From the NCBI GenBank assembly GCA_012840085.1, contig DUMB01000094.1, forward strand, positions 20,960 to 84,959: a stretch of 64,000 bases of DNA, given 5' to 3'. A model generated the notes under the pieces. The model had not been told where the DNA came from. It saw only the letters and a list, made by a program, of their open reading frames with translations, and made no database searches. Position 1 is the first letter of the stretch; the number at the start of each line of letters is the position of its first letter. The DNA is from Clostridiaceae bacterium. GTDB lineage: Bacteria > Bacillota > Clostridia > Acetivibrionales > DUMB01. This document shows, piece by piece, positions 36,555 through 46,319 of this stretch. The position numbers and the translations under genes are program-made.

Positions 36555-38741
36555 CTATTTCTGTAGATAATTGTATATCATAATTGCAGCTTCGGCCCTG
36601 GTCAAAGTTTTCTTCGGCATGAATTTTCCACCTGAACCGTTAACTATCTTCAAGCCGTATGCTATAGTCACATAGCCTACCAGATCAGGATTGATTTCAG
36701 CCTCATCATCAAAAGGACAGTTGTATATGCCTTTAATTTCTGCTACTTCATTATATTTGAGTGATCTTATTATATATTTTACAGCATCTTCTCTGCTTAC
36801 AGCCGCTTCAGGATTCTTCTCATCAGCAGTTATTATTTTTTCCCTTATAAGGTAACTGTACATATTATCTATTTCTTCCTGTGAGCTGTCAGCATACAGA
36901 ATAGGTCCATAATAGTAAGGCATTGTCCTTGTAAGCAATGTAAAGAATTCTTTTTGCTTGATCTGTTCTCCTGGTTTAAATTCCTTGCCTTCCAGGTATA
37001 CGCCGTATTCTGCCAGTGTCTTGATTTGTTTTTCTGCGAAATGCCCTCCTATATCTGTATACTCAACGGGCTTGTTTTCCTTGTATGGTGTACCGTCATA
37101 GCTTACTATGTTTCCTGTATATGCATCGAAGATATGAGGTTTATTTGACTTCAGCATATAAACCAGTTTTATTTCAGGTTTCTCTTTGCCGGATACTCTT
37201 ACATATTCTTCGCCTTTTACCTTATTGTAAACATCTTTGTACTGCAGTTCCAATCCTACCTGATCGAATAAAACTTCATATACTTTATCAACCGGAACTA
37301 CATTCTCGATTGAAGGAAATTCAACATCGTACCAATCCATGCTGAACTCTGTTACCTTCTGATATACCGCATCATAGTTTACAGAGAAACCATTGTTTTG
37401 GAATGGTATGCCGTCTACCTGCCTGCTGAAGTGGAACCAGTAATATCTCGGCTTTTCATCACCTTCCATAATAATAATATTGTCATTGTAGTTCTCGTCC
37501 AGTTCAACCTGTTCAAATTTGTCAGGTTTGAACTCTTTAAGGAACTTTTCAACAGCAGCTTTGGCTGCAGCTTCATCATCTTTCGGTTTTTCTTCCGCAT
37601 TATATGGAGCACTCACATAAAAACGTACAATTTCTCCTGTTCTGGCATCTATTGTTACATTTGCATATCTATATTCACCCTTTTCCGGTGCATTCGATAC
37701 AAAGTTCAAAGTCCACAGTATTTTATTTCTATCATACCAATCTCTTGAAAGGCTGTAATGCTCCAGTTTCAGCTCCTTGTCAATTCCTATGGCTTTGCTG
37801 TCCCTGGCTATCTTTTCGGCTTTTTCAAGAGATATCAGGCCGGATATTTCATTTAATTCCTTTTCTTCTTCCGGAGAAAGGACAATTTCCCCTCCTGATC
37901 CTGCATCCATCATTGCAGCTTCCTTCATAGCCATATTATAGCTGCTTGTGCCATAATAAACCTCATAAATTGGGCTGATATTTATTTTTTCACCTGTAAC
38001 AGCATCAACAGCATATGAGTAATTGTCGTATTTAGGAACGTAAACCGGGAAAACCTTAATTTCATCTTTTACTTTTGCAGACTGGTACATCAGCTTTAAT
38101 CCTATTTCCTTACCATAAGCTTCCTGTGCCTTTTCAATTGAAATAACCTTGGAAGCATCGGGGAATTCAAGCCCGTCAGTCCAGTTGCAATAGTAGTCTA
38201 TAATCTCTCCCGTGTCACGGTGAATAGATATACTAATATTGTTGCTGTAATAAGGTACATTATTTACAACTCTTGTATAATTAAAGTAATATGCATAATC
38301 TATCAGATTGTTGTAATTATCTTCCTCGTATCTTACGCTGCTGAACGCGGATGGATTAACCTTCTTAATAAAGCTTTCAGCTTTTTTCCTTGCCTCTTCT
38401 TTGCTTATAGAGGGGAATTTTCTTTGTGTATCCTGATAAAATTCCGGTTTGTACCTGTTATAGCGTATCAAAGTTCCGTTTTCATCGATACTGGCATCAA
38501 TTCCGCCACCCAAATCCTTTTCGCTGTACCAACTTAAATTCCATACCGTTTTGTCGCCATAACTTCCATAGCTTGATACGAGCTTATAATCCTCAGGAAC
38601 GTCGAAGTATGACTTGGCTGTCTTAATTGCTTTTTCAAGTCCCTTATCATTCGCTGCGGCAAAACTATTCATTGGGGCCAAAACCGATACAAGCATAAAA
38701 ATTGTAAGGATTACTGCTAATTTTCTTTTCAATGAGACCAC
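36555..38741 (-). CDS. Secreted YcdB/YcdC-repeat protein with S-layer homology domains
   Basis: 728 residues. Sec signal peptide at 1-29 (LAVILTIFMLVSVLAPMNSFAAA). Two or three PepSY-like YcdB/YcdC units follow, each with SxEEAxxxAxxF...VDAxTGE or IDARTGEIV strands (about 60-290 and 300-570). SLH motifs from about 575 to the end (YTDIGGHFAEKQIKTLAEYGV; TLTRAEAAIMIYNYLQ) anchor it to the cell wall. The function of YcdB units is not well known; PepSY modules often inhibit or regulate proteases. Single gene with its own upstream region; the start is clear. Confidence 0.88.
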   Translation of the reverse strand: MVSLKRKLAVILTIFMLVSVLAPMNSFAAANDKGLEKAIKTAKSYFDVPEDYKLVSSYGSYGDKTVWNLSWYSEKDLGGGIDASIDENGTLIRYNRYKPEFYQDTQRKFPSISKEEARKKAESFIKKVNPSAFSSVRYEEDNYNNLIDYAYYFNYTRVVNNVPYYSNNISISIHRDTGEIIDYYCNWTDGLEFPDASKVISIEKAQEAYGKEIGLKLMYQSAKVKDEIKVFPVYVPKYDNYSYAVDAVTGEKINISPIYEVYYGTSSYNMAMKEAAMMDAGSGGEIVLSPEEEKELNEISGLISLEKAEKIARDSKAIGIDKELKLEHYSLSRDWYDRNKILWTLNFVSNAPEKGEYRYANVTIDARTGEIVRFYVSAPYNAEEKPKDDEAAAKAAVEKFLKEFKPDKFEQVELDENYNDNIIIMEGDEKPRYYWFHFSRQVDGIPFQNNGFSVNYDAVYQKVTEFSMDWYDVEFPSIENVVPVDKVYEVLFDQVGLELQYKDVYNKVKGEEYVRVSGKEKPEIKLVYMLKSNKPHIFDAYTGNIVSYDGTPYKENKPVEYTDIGGHFAEKQIKTLAEYGVYLEGKEFKPGEQIKQKEFFTLLTRTMPYYYGPILYADSSQEEIDNMYSYLIREKIITADEKNPEAAVSREDAVKYIIRSLKYNEVAEIKGIYNCPFDDEAEINPDLVGYVTIAYGLKIVNGSGGKFMPKKTLTRAEAAIMIYNYLQK

Positions 38742-39002
38742 CTCTTCGTTTATATTTATTTTTCGTTTCCTTTACAGACAATTAACTATGGCTTTGGGTT
38801 AATCTTGTTTATAGTTAATTATCTATAATGTGCATTCATACTAATTAGACTGGTTAATTATTAATATAGTTCCAAGATGTTCTTATTTTTTTTATAAAAT
38901 TTACTTATGGTGTCAGTATTTCGATAACAGCATTTATTATCCTTATATTGCCACATTTAATTTAATTATAGTACATTTTGGCAATTTTTAATACACAAAA
39001 TA

Positions 39003-39035
39003 AAAACACCTCAGGACATTTCCCAAGGTGTTTTA
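39003..39035 (-). terminator. Terminator of the rhamnose operon
   Basis: AAAACACCT / AGGTGTTTT stem with a 14-nt loop and following T-run on the minus strand, about 46 nt after the aldolase stop. Confidence 0.8.
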
Positions 39036-39080
39036 AATCAATATCTCCAGGATAAATAACTACAAAATTTATTTCAAAAA

Positions 39081-40142
39081 TTACTTGTTGCCTTTCAGAA
39101 GGCTTTTTCTGTATTTTTCGCTTTCCCAGTTCTTTATAAAGGATATCTGTTCCTGGGTCATTGTCTGAAGCTTAAGACCGCTTCTTTGTACCCAGTCGAT
39201 AACATATATATATGCCAGAAGCGTCTCTTCAATTGTTACAGCTTCATTGAAATTTGCTTTATAAATGATCCCGCCTGTGGAAGTATTGATGTTAATCCTT
39301 CCGTTTCCCCCTTCAAAGCTTATACCATCATTCAGATATACAAGCTGGTCGGGATACAGTGAATTTCTGTCAAAGAAGTCTTCATCAATGGTATTGTTTT
39401 TGAAGTAGTCGGAAAGATATTTTGTCTTGCTGACAAAAGTATTTTCATCAACTTTTTCCACACATATCTGCGGATAATCCTCTTTAATTCCCAGATAATC
39501 CTTTATAATGTTGTTTATCCTGTCGTGCAGCTTGATGCATCTGTCTAAATCATCAGAGTTAACTATTAAGCCGTGATTCTTCATAAACACTGCTTCAGGC
39601 TTTTTGCCCTTCTTCTCTGAAATCTCGGCTATCCCTTCTTTTATCTTCAATGTAAGGGAAAAACCAGGATTAATGTATGGTACCCATATAAACGCAAAAT
39701 CTTCGTCTTTGAAAATTTTCTCAGCAATTTCCCTGCCTTCTGCAGAACAGCATAAGATATTTGCGTATACGGAATGGGTATGTATCACATACCTGGCCAA
39801 TATTGAATGAAAACCAGCCTCAACTGAAGGTCTCAAATTCTTTCCCTTTAATCTCTCAAATTCTACAATGTTTTTCTTTACGAACTCGCCGCTGTCCTTC
39901 TCGTAGTCCACTCCGGAGTTCAAATCAACCTTGTCATAATAATCTGCAATGTTTTTATAATTTACAACAACATATCCTTCATTTTCTGTGATCTGGTTCA
40001 GCTTGTATCCTGATGCCTTTACTGCCATCAATTCATCATTCAGCTTTACTGATGTATTGCCTCCGCCGCCCTGCACATAATCAATGCGCTTTCCTACAGT
40101 CTGAGACATTACTTCAAGCTCTTTTAATCTTTCGTCCAACAT
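39081..40142 (-). CDS. Class II aldolase, probable rhamnulose-1-phosphate aldolase
   Basis: 353 residues from the ATG at 40142 (GGAGG nine bases upstream); the longer frame from 40211 runs back into rhaA and is less likely. GGGGNTSVKL is the class II aldolase phosphate/dihydroxyacetone loop. YVIHTHSVYANIL holds two zinc His residues and MKNHGLIV the next. Longer than RhaD of E. coli (274) and closer in size to the aldolase half of RhaEW-type fusion enzymes. It should split rhamnulose-1-phosphate into dihydroxyacetone phosphate and L-lactaldehyde. Last gene of the ASRT-rhaA-aldolase unit. Confidence 0.82.
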   Translation of the reverse strand: MLDERLKELEVMSQTVGKRIDYVQGGGGNTSVKLNDELMAVKASGYKLNQITENEGYVVVNYKNIADYYDKVDLNSGVDYEKDSGEFVKKNIVEFERLKGKNLRPSVEAGFHSILARYVIHTHSVYANILCCSAEGREIAEKIFKDEDFAFIWVPYINPGFSLTLKIKEGIAEISEKKGKKPEAVFMKNHGLIVNSDDLDRCIKLHDRINNIIKDYLGIKEDYPQICVEKVDENTFVSKTKYLSDYFKNNTIDEDFFDRNSLYPDQLVYLNDGISFEGGNGRININTSTGGIIYKANFNEAVTIEETLLAYIYVIDWVQRSGLKLQTMTQEQISFIKNWESEKYRKSLLKGNK

Positions 40143-40164
40143 ATCAATTCCTCCAAATGTGAGC

Positions 40165-41442
40165 TTATTTTCTCTTGGAAAGAACCTCAGCTTCATACCC
40201 GGCAACTTCATTTAGCCAGTCAGTTCCAACCGGTACTCCCTTGTCCAGGCAATACTTGTTCCATACTGCGGAGTATGGCAGCATTTTGAACTCTTCCATA
40301 AGTGCAAGCCTGTTAGCAAGTCTGCCTGCATTTTCTTCTTCAACAAGCAGGTTTGTAGGCTCAAGCAGAGCAATCATTATTGCTTTCAACGCTGCTCTTG
40401 ATCCTGTAACCCATGCTGCTATTCTATTGATGCTTGCATCGAAATAATCAAGGGCAAAATGTACACGGTCAAAGGAGTTGCTTCTCTTAACTTCCTGTGC
40501 AACGGCAAGCAAGTCATCGCTCAAAATGGCAACATGGTCACTGTCCCAGCGTACGCCCCTGCTGACATGCAGCAGAACTTCATCTATGAAATTCAGCAAT
40601 GAAGATATCTTATCGGAAATAGTCTCTGTCGGATGGAAATGGCCTGCATCAAGACAGAGCATCAAACCGTTTTTCACCGCATAACCCATATAAAACTCAT
40701 GGGAACCTACAACATAGCTTTCTGAGCCTATACCGAACAGTTTGCTTTCTACTGCGTCAAGCATGTAATTTTTGTCATATTTTTCAGCAAAAAGTTCATC
40801 AAGGGATTCTTTTAAAATCTTCCTGTATATCATCCTGTCTGCAGGCAAATCCTTTGAACCGTCGGGTATCCATGTGTTAATTATACACGGTGTACCAAGT
40901 TCTTTTCCGATATCCGCTGCTATTTTACGGCATCTTTTTCCGTGCCTCAGCCAGAAAGAACGGACTTCATTGTCTTTGCTGGACAATGTATAACCTGAAT
41001 CGGCCATTTTATGTGAGAAGAATGTACCGTTAAAGTCTATTCCGATTTTCCTCTCTTTTGCCCATTTAATCCAGCGTTCAAAGTGCTCTGTTGAAATCTC
41101 GTCTCTCTCGACATGCTTTCCGTCTGTTTCTGCATATATGGCATGAAGGTTAACCCTATGCTTTCCAGGAATCAAGCTGAATGCCTTATCCAGATCCTGA
41201 CGCAGCTCTTCCGCATTCCGTGCACGTCCAGGATAATTTCCTGTAGCAAGTATACCTCCTCCTGAGATTCCGTCAGCATCTGTTTCAAAACCGGTTACAT
41301 CATCGCCCTGCCAGCAGTGAACAGATAATTGAATAGCATCCATCTTCTTAAGTACTTCGTCTGTATCTACGCCATATGCTGCATATGTCTTTTTTGCCAG
41401 TTCATAACTCTTCTCTACATACTCTTTGTCAAACTTAAACAT
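40165..41442 (-). CDS. rhaA: L-rhamnose isomerase
   Basis: 425 residues from the ATG at 41442 (GGGAGGTG upstream). QLSVHCWQGDDVTGFE near residues 30-45 is the clear RhaA signature. GIDFNGTFFSHKMADSGYTLSS and LMLCLDAGHFHPTETISDK supply metal and substrate residues, and RGVRWDSDHV is also conserved. Converts L-rhamnose to L-rhamnulose, the first step of the pathway. It lies between the ASRT-family gene and the aldolase gene. Confidence 0.96.
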   Translation of the reverse strand: MFKFDKEYVEKSYELAKKTYAAYGVDTDEVLKKMDAIQLSVHCWQGDDVTGFETDADGISGGGILATGNYPGRARNAEELRQDLDKAFSLIPGKHRVNLHAIYAETDGKHVERDEISTEHFERWIKWAKERKIGIDFNGTFFSHKMADSGYTLSSKDNEVRSFWLRHGKRCRKIAADIGKELGTPCIINTWIPDGSKDLPADRMIYRKILKESLDELFAEKYDKNYMLDAVESKLFGIGSESYVVGSHEFYMGYAVKNGLMLCLDAGHFHPTETISDKISSLLNFIDEVLLHVSRGVRWDSDHVAILSDDLLAVAQEVKRSNSFDRVHFALDYFDASINRIAAWVTGSRAALKAIMIALLEPTNLLVEEENAGRLANRLALMEEFKMLPYSAVWNKYCLDKGVPVGTDWLNEVAGYEAEVLSKRK

Positions 41443-41538
41443 AATACAATCCACCTCCCGGCTTTTTCCTTAAAATAAATGCTAAGTATATCACGCTTTT
41501 CAGCTAAAATGCGTAAGATGCGACGCATATCGCCCCTT

Positions 41539-41913
41539 TCAGGTTAATGGATATGCCATGGTAGTCATTAATGCCATCTCAGCCTGTGTAGTATCCATTC
41601 TGCTGTACTGTACAATGATATCTACATCACTTCTTACCATTGCTGCATAACTTACGCCCTTTGGAACCGGTTCTCCTTTATCATTTACCAACTTGTCCAT
41701 CCTGATATGTTTTGTTCTCTCTGCTTCACACACAATCTTGAATCCGTCAACTTTATCCCTGTCCTCGAAGTAAAGAGTTATTTCGATATTTGCATCAGTT
41801 TTGCCAGGATTCAGAACGCATATTGCTTCGTGACTGGGGAATAAACCGCTGCTCTTTTCCGGATAAAAACAGTCAGGTATATACCATACCTTTGCTCCGC
41901 CGCATGAACTCAT
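41539..41913 (-). CDS. ASRT-family protein (Anabaena sensory rhodopsin transducer homologue)
   Basis: 124 residues from the ATG at 41913 (AGGAGG eight bases upstream; a GTG at 41922 is in frame). VWYIPDCFYPEKSSGLFPSHEAICVLNP is the family's N-terminal motif, followed by ITLYFEDRD, the RTKHIRMDKL strand and IVQYSRMDTTQAEMALMTTMAYP at the end. Known members are small beta-sandwich proteins; one transduces light signals in Anabaena, but most lie in sugar-use operons of bacteria without rhodopsin and are thought to bind carbohydrates. Here it is the first gene before rhaA, divergent from an AraC regulator, which supports a rhamnose-linked sensing role. Confidence 0.85.
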   Translation of the reverse strand: MSSCGGAKVWYIPDCFYPEKSSGLFPSHEAICVLNPGKTDANIEITLYFEDRDKVDGFKIVCEAERTKHIRMDKLVNDKGEPVPKGVSYAAMVRSDVDIIVQYSRMDTTQAEMALMTTMAYPLT

Positions 41914-42107
41914 AATGAACACCTCCTTAATAAAATATATGAACAGTTATCCGTTACTCATATTATATCTTTATCAGAATAATTCTATAGTTATTTCTTT
42001 AATACTTCCTTGGTATATGTTATTCTTTTATTGGGTGATTTTATTATTTCTGCCGGTCAGATTGCATAAGGCTGATATATGGCAGATATACGGGAGGAGA
42101 GCAAGGT

Positions 42108-42995
42108 TTGGACGATTATCCTGTATTGAAGGGAAATACTCTTTTTAGAAAGGGCGAACTTGTCTATGTAAACAGATCTGATGAACTTCGCGAATATTGC
42201 GATATTGTGCATAAGCATGATTTTATTGAAATTGCATATGTTATTGAGGGGTCAGGCTTTCATATTGTCGGAGACAAAGAGTACAAAACTTCCATAGGCG
42301 ACCTTTTCATAATTAATTACGATATACCCCATGGTTTTTTTCCTGAAAGCAGGAATAAGCCTGCTCCTATAGTATATAATTGTGTGTTTATGCCTGAATT
42401 TCTGGACACTTCCCTTTTTGCCAGCTATAATTTCCAGGACATTACTTCATCTTTTCTTTTCAACTCTCTTTTCCCGGAAGATTTTAAGCCAAGCCCGGAT
42501 CTAAAGCTCACAGGTACAGAGTTCAGTGAAATAGGAGAGCTGTTCAGTAAAATGTATTCCGAATATAAATTTATGCAAAAGGGTTATTGTGATATAATCA
42601 GGGCTTATCTTATAGAGCTGATTATTAAAGTTTTCAGATTATTGGAAATTAAGAATGAAAAAGGCCCCGCATCAAAAAACGCAGAGCTTATCAGCAAAGC
42701 TATTGAATATATGAAACAAAATCTTGATTCTGATATAAAACTTGATGATCTGGCACTCAAATCCTTTATGAGCAAAACTTATTTCAGCAGGCTCTTTAAA
42801 GAAACTACAGGCATAAATTTCAGCGACTATGTACAGCAGCTTCGGATAGACAAAGCCTGCAACCTTTTGAAAACCACAGACATGAAGATTATCGACATTG
42901 CTGTGGATTCAGGTTTTAATGATCTGAAGTTCTTTTATAAAGTATTTAAAAAAATCACCGGAAAAACTCCCGGTGATTTCAGAAAAGGTCTTTAA
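42108..42995 (+). CDS. AraC-family regulator, probable rhamnose-operon activator
   Basis: 295 residues. The TTG start at 42108 is supported by GGGAGGAG eight bases before. The N-terminal cupin (HKHDFIEIAYVIEGSGFHIVGDKEY) senses a ligand; the C-terminal 100 residues carry two HTH motifs (IKLDDLALKSFMSKTYFSRLFKETTG and KIIDIAVDSGFNDLKFFYKVFKKITGKTPGDFRK). Divergent from ASRT-rhaA and convergent with rhaB, overlapping the rhaB end by 4 nt. Most likely an activator of the rhamnose genes on both sides. Confidence 0.88.
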   Translation: MDDYPVLKGNTLFRKGELVYVNRSDELREYCDIVHKHDFIEIAYVIEGSGFHIVGDKEYKTSIGDLFIINYDIPHGFFPESRNKPAPIVYNCVFMPEFLDTSLFASYNFQDITSSFLFNSLFPEDFKPSPDLKLTGTEFSEIGELFSKMYSEYKFMQKGYCDIIRAYLIELIIKVFRLLEIKNEKGPASKNAELISKAIEYMKQNLDSDIKLDDLALKSFMSKTYFSRLFKETTGINFSDYVQQLRIDKACNLLKTTDMKIIDIAVDSGFNDLKFFYKVFKKITGKTPGDFRKGL

Positions 42996-44473
42996 TTCGG
43001 AGGGTTATTTGCTACTTTGAGGAATCTGTCATATGCTTCTTCCCAACGCTCTTTATCTTCAGGGAGATATTCCACCGTCGGGAATGATTCTTTCACGACC
43101 GCTCTTGCCTGACTAAGATCTGCTACCTCGCCAAGAGCAACAAGCTGGCATATAAGGTTACCAGTAGATGTAGCTTCATCAGGTCCCGCTTTAACCGGTC
43201 TTCCAATTGCATTGGCAGTAAACTGGGAAAGATTTACGTTTTTGCAGCCTCCACCGACAATATGCAGTACAGGTATTCTGTATCCTATAATCTTCTCCAG
43301 GCCTTCAATTGCATGGCGGTATTTGAGAGCGAGACTTTCGATTACGCATCTTAATATCTGAGCTTTGCTGTCAGGTACCCTCTGGCCGGTCTTCCTGCAG
43401 AACTCAACTATTTTGTCAGGCATATTGCCCGGACTGTAGAACAAGTCGTTGTCCGGATCGATAAATGCAACGAAAGGTTCAGCTGTACTAATCATATGGT
43501 CAAGCTGATCAAAGGTGAAAGTCTCACCTTTCTTCTCCCAAGCTCTTCTGCATTCCTGATAAATCCACAGTCCCATAATATTTTTCAGAAGTCTGACTGT
43601 GCCGTTGAAACCGCCCTCATTTGTGTAGTTCAAATTATATGTGTCATCATTTATTATTGGCTTATCGAGTTCCACTCCAAGAAGTGACCATGTTCCACTG
43701 CTGAGGTATGCATATTTCTCGTCTTCTGCAGGCACAGAAACAACCGCACTTCCTGTATCATGCTCAGCAACTGCTATAACCGGTATGTCGCTGACGCCAA
43801 GTTCTTCACACACTGATTTGCTTAACCTGCCTGTTACCTTACCGGGGTTAATAATGTCCGTATAAATATTATCCGGCAATCCCAGCTTTCTAAGCAAGGT
43901 AAAATCCCAACCGCCATTTTTTGCATCAAGCATTTGTGCTGTGCTGGCAATTGTAAATTCCGTTGACTTTTCGCCTGTAAGGAAATACCTTAAAAGATCC
44001 GGCATGAAAAGCAAAGTTGATGCTTTTTCCAATATCGGAGAATTATTAAGCTTCATGGCTAAAAGCTGGTACAGAGAATTGAACTTCTGAAAAGCTATAC
44101 CCGTACGCTCAAAAATTTCTCTTTTCGGCACCAATTTGCAGGCTTCTTCTATCATTCCTTCAGTCCTGCTGTCCCTGTAGTGCACAGGATTTCCAAGGAG
44201 TTCTCCTGATGGTCCCAGCAATCCAAAGTCAACTCCCCAGGTGTCAACTCCTATTCCTGCAATATCGCCATTTCCGCTTTTGACGCATTTTAGAATTCCT
44301 TGCTTCATTTCATGGTAAAGCCTAAGCACATCCCAATAAAATGTACCGTTTGCCATTACCGGGTCATTTGGGAATCTGTGCACTTCTTCGAGTTTGAGTT
44401 TATTGCCGTCAAAACTGCCAAGAATGGCACGTCCGTTGCTGGCACCGTAGTCAAATGCAAGTAGCTTTAACAT
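42992..44473 (-). CDS. rhaB: Rhamnulokinase
   Basis: 493 residues of the FGGY kinase family. LLAFDYGASNGRAILG (ATP phosphate loop 1), GIGVDTWGVDFGLLG with the catalytic-type Asp, then YLSSGTWSLLGVELDKP and LHIVGGGCKNVNLSQFTANAIGRPV. This pattern is specific to RhaB among FGGY kinases. Phosphorylates L-rhamnulose at O1. Its start follows GGAGGTATTAAA. Located 25 nt downstream of the PHP-domain gene, so co-transcribed with it. Confidence 0.95.
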   Translation of the reverse strand: MLKLLAFDYGASNGRAILGSFDGNKLKLEEVHRFPNDPVMANGTFYWDVLRLYHEMKQGILKCVKSGNGDIAGIGVDTWGVDFGLLGPSGELLGNPVHYRDSRTEGMIEEACKLVPKREIFERTGIAFQKFNSLYQLLAMKLNNSPILEKASTLLFMPDLLRYFLTGEKSTEFTIASTAQMLDAKNGGWDFTLLRKLGLPDNIYTDIINPGKVTGRLSKSVCEELGVSDIPVIAVAEHDTGSAVVSVPAEDEKYAYLSSGTWSLLGVELDKPIINDDTYNLNYTNEGGFNGTVRLLKNIMGLWIYQECRRAWEKKGETFTFDQLDHMISTAEPFVAFIDPDNDLFYSPGNMPDKIVEFCRKTGQRVPDSKAQILRCVIESLALKYRHAIEGLEKIIGYRIPVLHIVGGGCKNVNLSQFTANAIGRPVKAGPDEATSTGNLICQLVALGEVADLSQARAVVKESFPTVEYLPEDKERWEEAYDRFLKVANNPPN

Positions 44474-44498
44474 TTTAATACCTCCTTTTTATCGAGAT

Positions 44499-45797
44499 TT
44501 ATTTATTTCCCGCTATTTCTCTGCCAATCCTGCAGTATTCCTTAATCCTTTCATTGAGGTCAGGATATCTTGCAATGGTTTCATCTGAGAAGAGTCCTTT
44601 ACTCTTATCCTGTGTTGCCATATATTCATGACCGATTAAAGCCCACGTCGAATCGATAAGGTTTCTAAACTCTTCATTTCTAAGTGCGGTACAAATAAAA
44701 GATTGTCTTGGAGTATTTATATCCTCTCCGCTTATCTGGAACATACCATATTTTTCACATAACTGTTTTAGTCTCTTCAGCTGTTCCATTGTGTTACGTG
44801 ATGGCATATAAGTAACTGCGTTGAAGCCAATCTCCTTTATGACATCAAAAAGCTCATCAAGATAATCGTCCTCAAATTTCTGGCTCTTTTTATCACCAGT
44901 AACTGAATTACCTACATCACCAAGATATGCATAGGCAGATATTGCTCCTATTTCCCGTGCAAAATTGATTACTTCTTTTATATCCGGACATTCTGCCGTT
45001 GCATCTATATAGAATTTTTCAACAAGGTCACTTTTGAGAGCTCCAAGCAGGTCATATGCATAATGTTCATTATTGCCATCCAATAAGTAATTCTCAACCT
45101 TGCTGCTCAAATTAAGTTTCAATTCATTTTTGAGGAAATCAACAAGCCGGTTTCCCTTTCCGAATACTTCGATAAGTCTTAGTGAAAGGGCATAAAGTAT
45201 ATGTCTTTCAGTGATGCTCCCCTGCTCAGCACTCTTTGAAAGAGGCACCACATCTGCATCAAAATCAATTGTTACACCATACTGGTTGAATATATCGTTT
45301 ATTCTGTCTACCATTAGTCTGTTTCTCTTATTTCTTTCTGCCAGGTATGGCTTAAAAAATTCTTTAACTTTATCTATTTCTGTATGAGGTATACCATGCA
45401 AAGCTACATAGGCAACGGACTTCTGGTCAGGATTATTGATTCTCCTTCCGTTGAGAGGAGTCTTTGAAAAATCGGTCCTGCATTCCACACCAATTGTAGT
45501 CGCAATACCGATAATTTTTCCTGCTTCAATAAACTCATATGCGCCGCTTATTGAGTCATGGTCCATTATACCTGCAGTTGTAAGCCCTGCAGTGTAGGCC
45601 ATCCATATAGCTTTTGAAGGAGAATAAGGTGAAAAGGAATAGATAGAGTGAATATGATTGTTTACATCCTCTCCGCTTACAGGTCTTGCTATGTCTCCTT
45701 TTTCAATGCCTTCTTTGAGTTTCCTTAAGCTATCAAGCCTAATGTTAACATCATCATTGTTCAAGTTTTCAATGTAATTTAGATAATATTTATCCAT
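44499..45797 (-). CDS. PHP-domain phosphoesterase-like protein in the rhamnose cluster
   Basis: 432 residues. NNHIHSIYSFSPYSP (46-60) has the H-x-H of PHP domains; AGIMDHDSISGAYEF and IGVECRTDF supply further metal residues; a late His/Asp pair lies near ISGEDIN. Distant PHP proteins hydrolyse phosphate esters; a sugar-phosphate or damaged-metabolite substrate is possible here, but that is inference from the rhaB neighbour. A pair of 17-bp direct repeats lies just upstream of the start. Confidence 0.75.
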   Translation of the reverse strand: MDKYYLNYIENLNNDDVNIRLDSLRKLKEGIEKGDIARPVSGEDVNNHIHSIYSFSPYSPSKAIWMAYTAGLTTAGIMDHDSISGAYEFIEAGKIIGIATTIGVECRTDFSKTPLNGRRINNPDQKSVAYVALHGIPHTEIDKVKEFFKPYLAERNKRNRLMVDRINDIFNQYGVTIDFDADVVPLSKSAEQGSITERHILYALSLRLIEVFGKGNRLVDFLKNELKLNLSSKVENYLLDGNNEHYAYDLLGALKSDLVEKFYIDATAECPDIKEVINFAREIGAISAYAYLGDVGNSVTGDKKSQKFEDDYLDELFDVIKEIGFNAVTYMPSRNTMEQLKRLKQLCEKYGMFQISGEDINTPRQSFICTALRNEEFRNLIDSTWALIGHEYMATQDKSKGLFSDETIARYPDLNERIKEYCRIGREIAGNK

Positions 45798-45816
45798 ATC
45801 TACCTCTCAAAACCAT

Positions 45817-45855
45817 TAGTATAGTATTAAAGTAAATTTAGTATAGTATTAAAGT
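45817..45855. repeat. Two 17-bp direct repeats before the PHP-domain gene
   Basis: TAGTATAGTATTAAAGT at 45817-45833 and 45839-45855, start-to-start distance 22 bp (about two turns). Only 20-58 bp upstream of the start codon, so it may be an operator in the 5' leader or a duplicated -10 region. Confidence 0.6.
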
Positions 45856-45863
45856 TAGTTCGC

Positions 45864-46319
45864 AGTTTATCATCGCTTACAGCCAAAAGCATCAGAAAAA
45901 CTTATCATGCTTTCTGAATTAACATGCAACCAAAAGCGTCACAAAGACTTATCACGCTTTTGGGGCTGCATTACCAGCTTATAAACAATCAAAAGCAGGC
46001 AGTGCAAGTTATGTGAGGCGAAAAGCGCTGGGTCCACCCCAAGGGATATTCCCCTGCATTGCAGGTGCCATGCACTATGCCACTCCTTTTGCAAAAGGGC
46101 TAACGCAGCGCTGCCTCAAGGGAAGGTTGAATATACTTGCACTTCGAGTCCGACGCACAACGCAGCAATGCGCCGCTTATCGTCGCTTACAGCCAAAAGC
46201 GTCAGAAGCGAGGAGTGCTAGGAAGCCAAGGCGCAAAAACCGGAGCATATGTGCTATATGTGAGGATTTTTGCGTCCGCAGGCTGACAACGCAATCCGAT
46301 GCTTATCACGCTTTTGGGG
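45864..46319. repeat. GC-richer composite of palindromic repeats
   Basis: Contains two related blocks: ATCGCTTACAGCCAAAAGC at about 45872 and 46181, and CTTATCACGCTTTTGGGG at about 45947 and 46301. CAAAAGCGT/ACGCTTTTG are inverted copies, and CGCAAAAA/TTTTTGCG forms a hairpin near 46231-46275. Base composition is higher in G+C than its neighbours. A reading frame across it on the plus strand looks non-coding. Confidence 0.65.
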
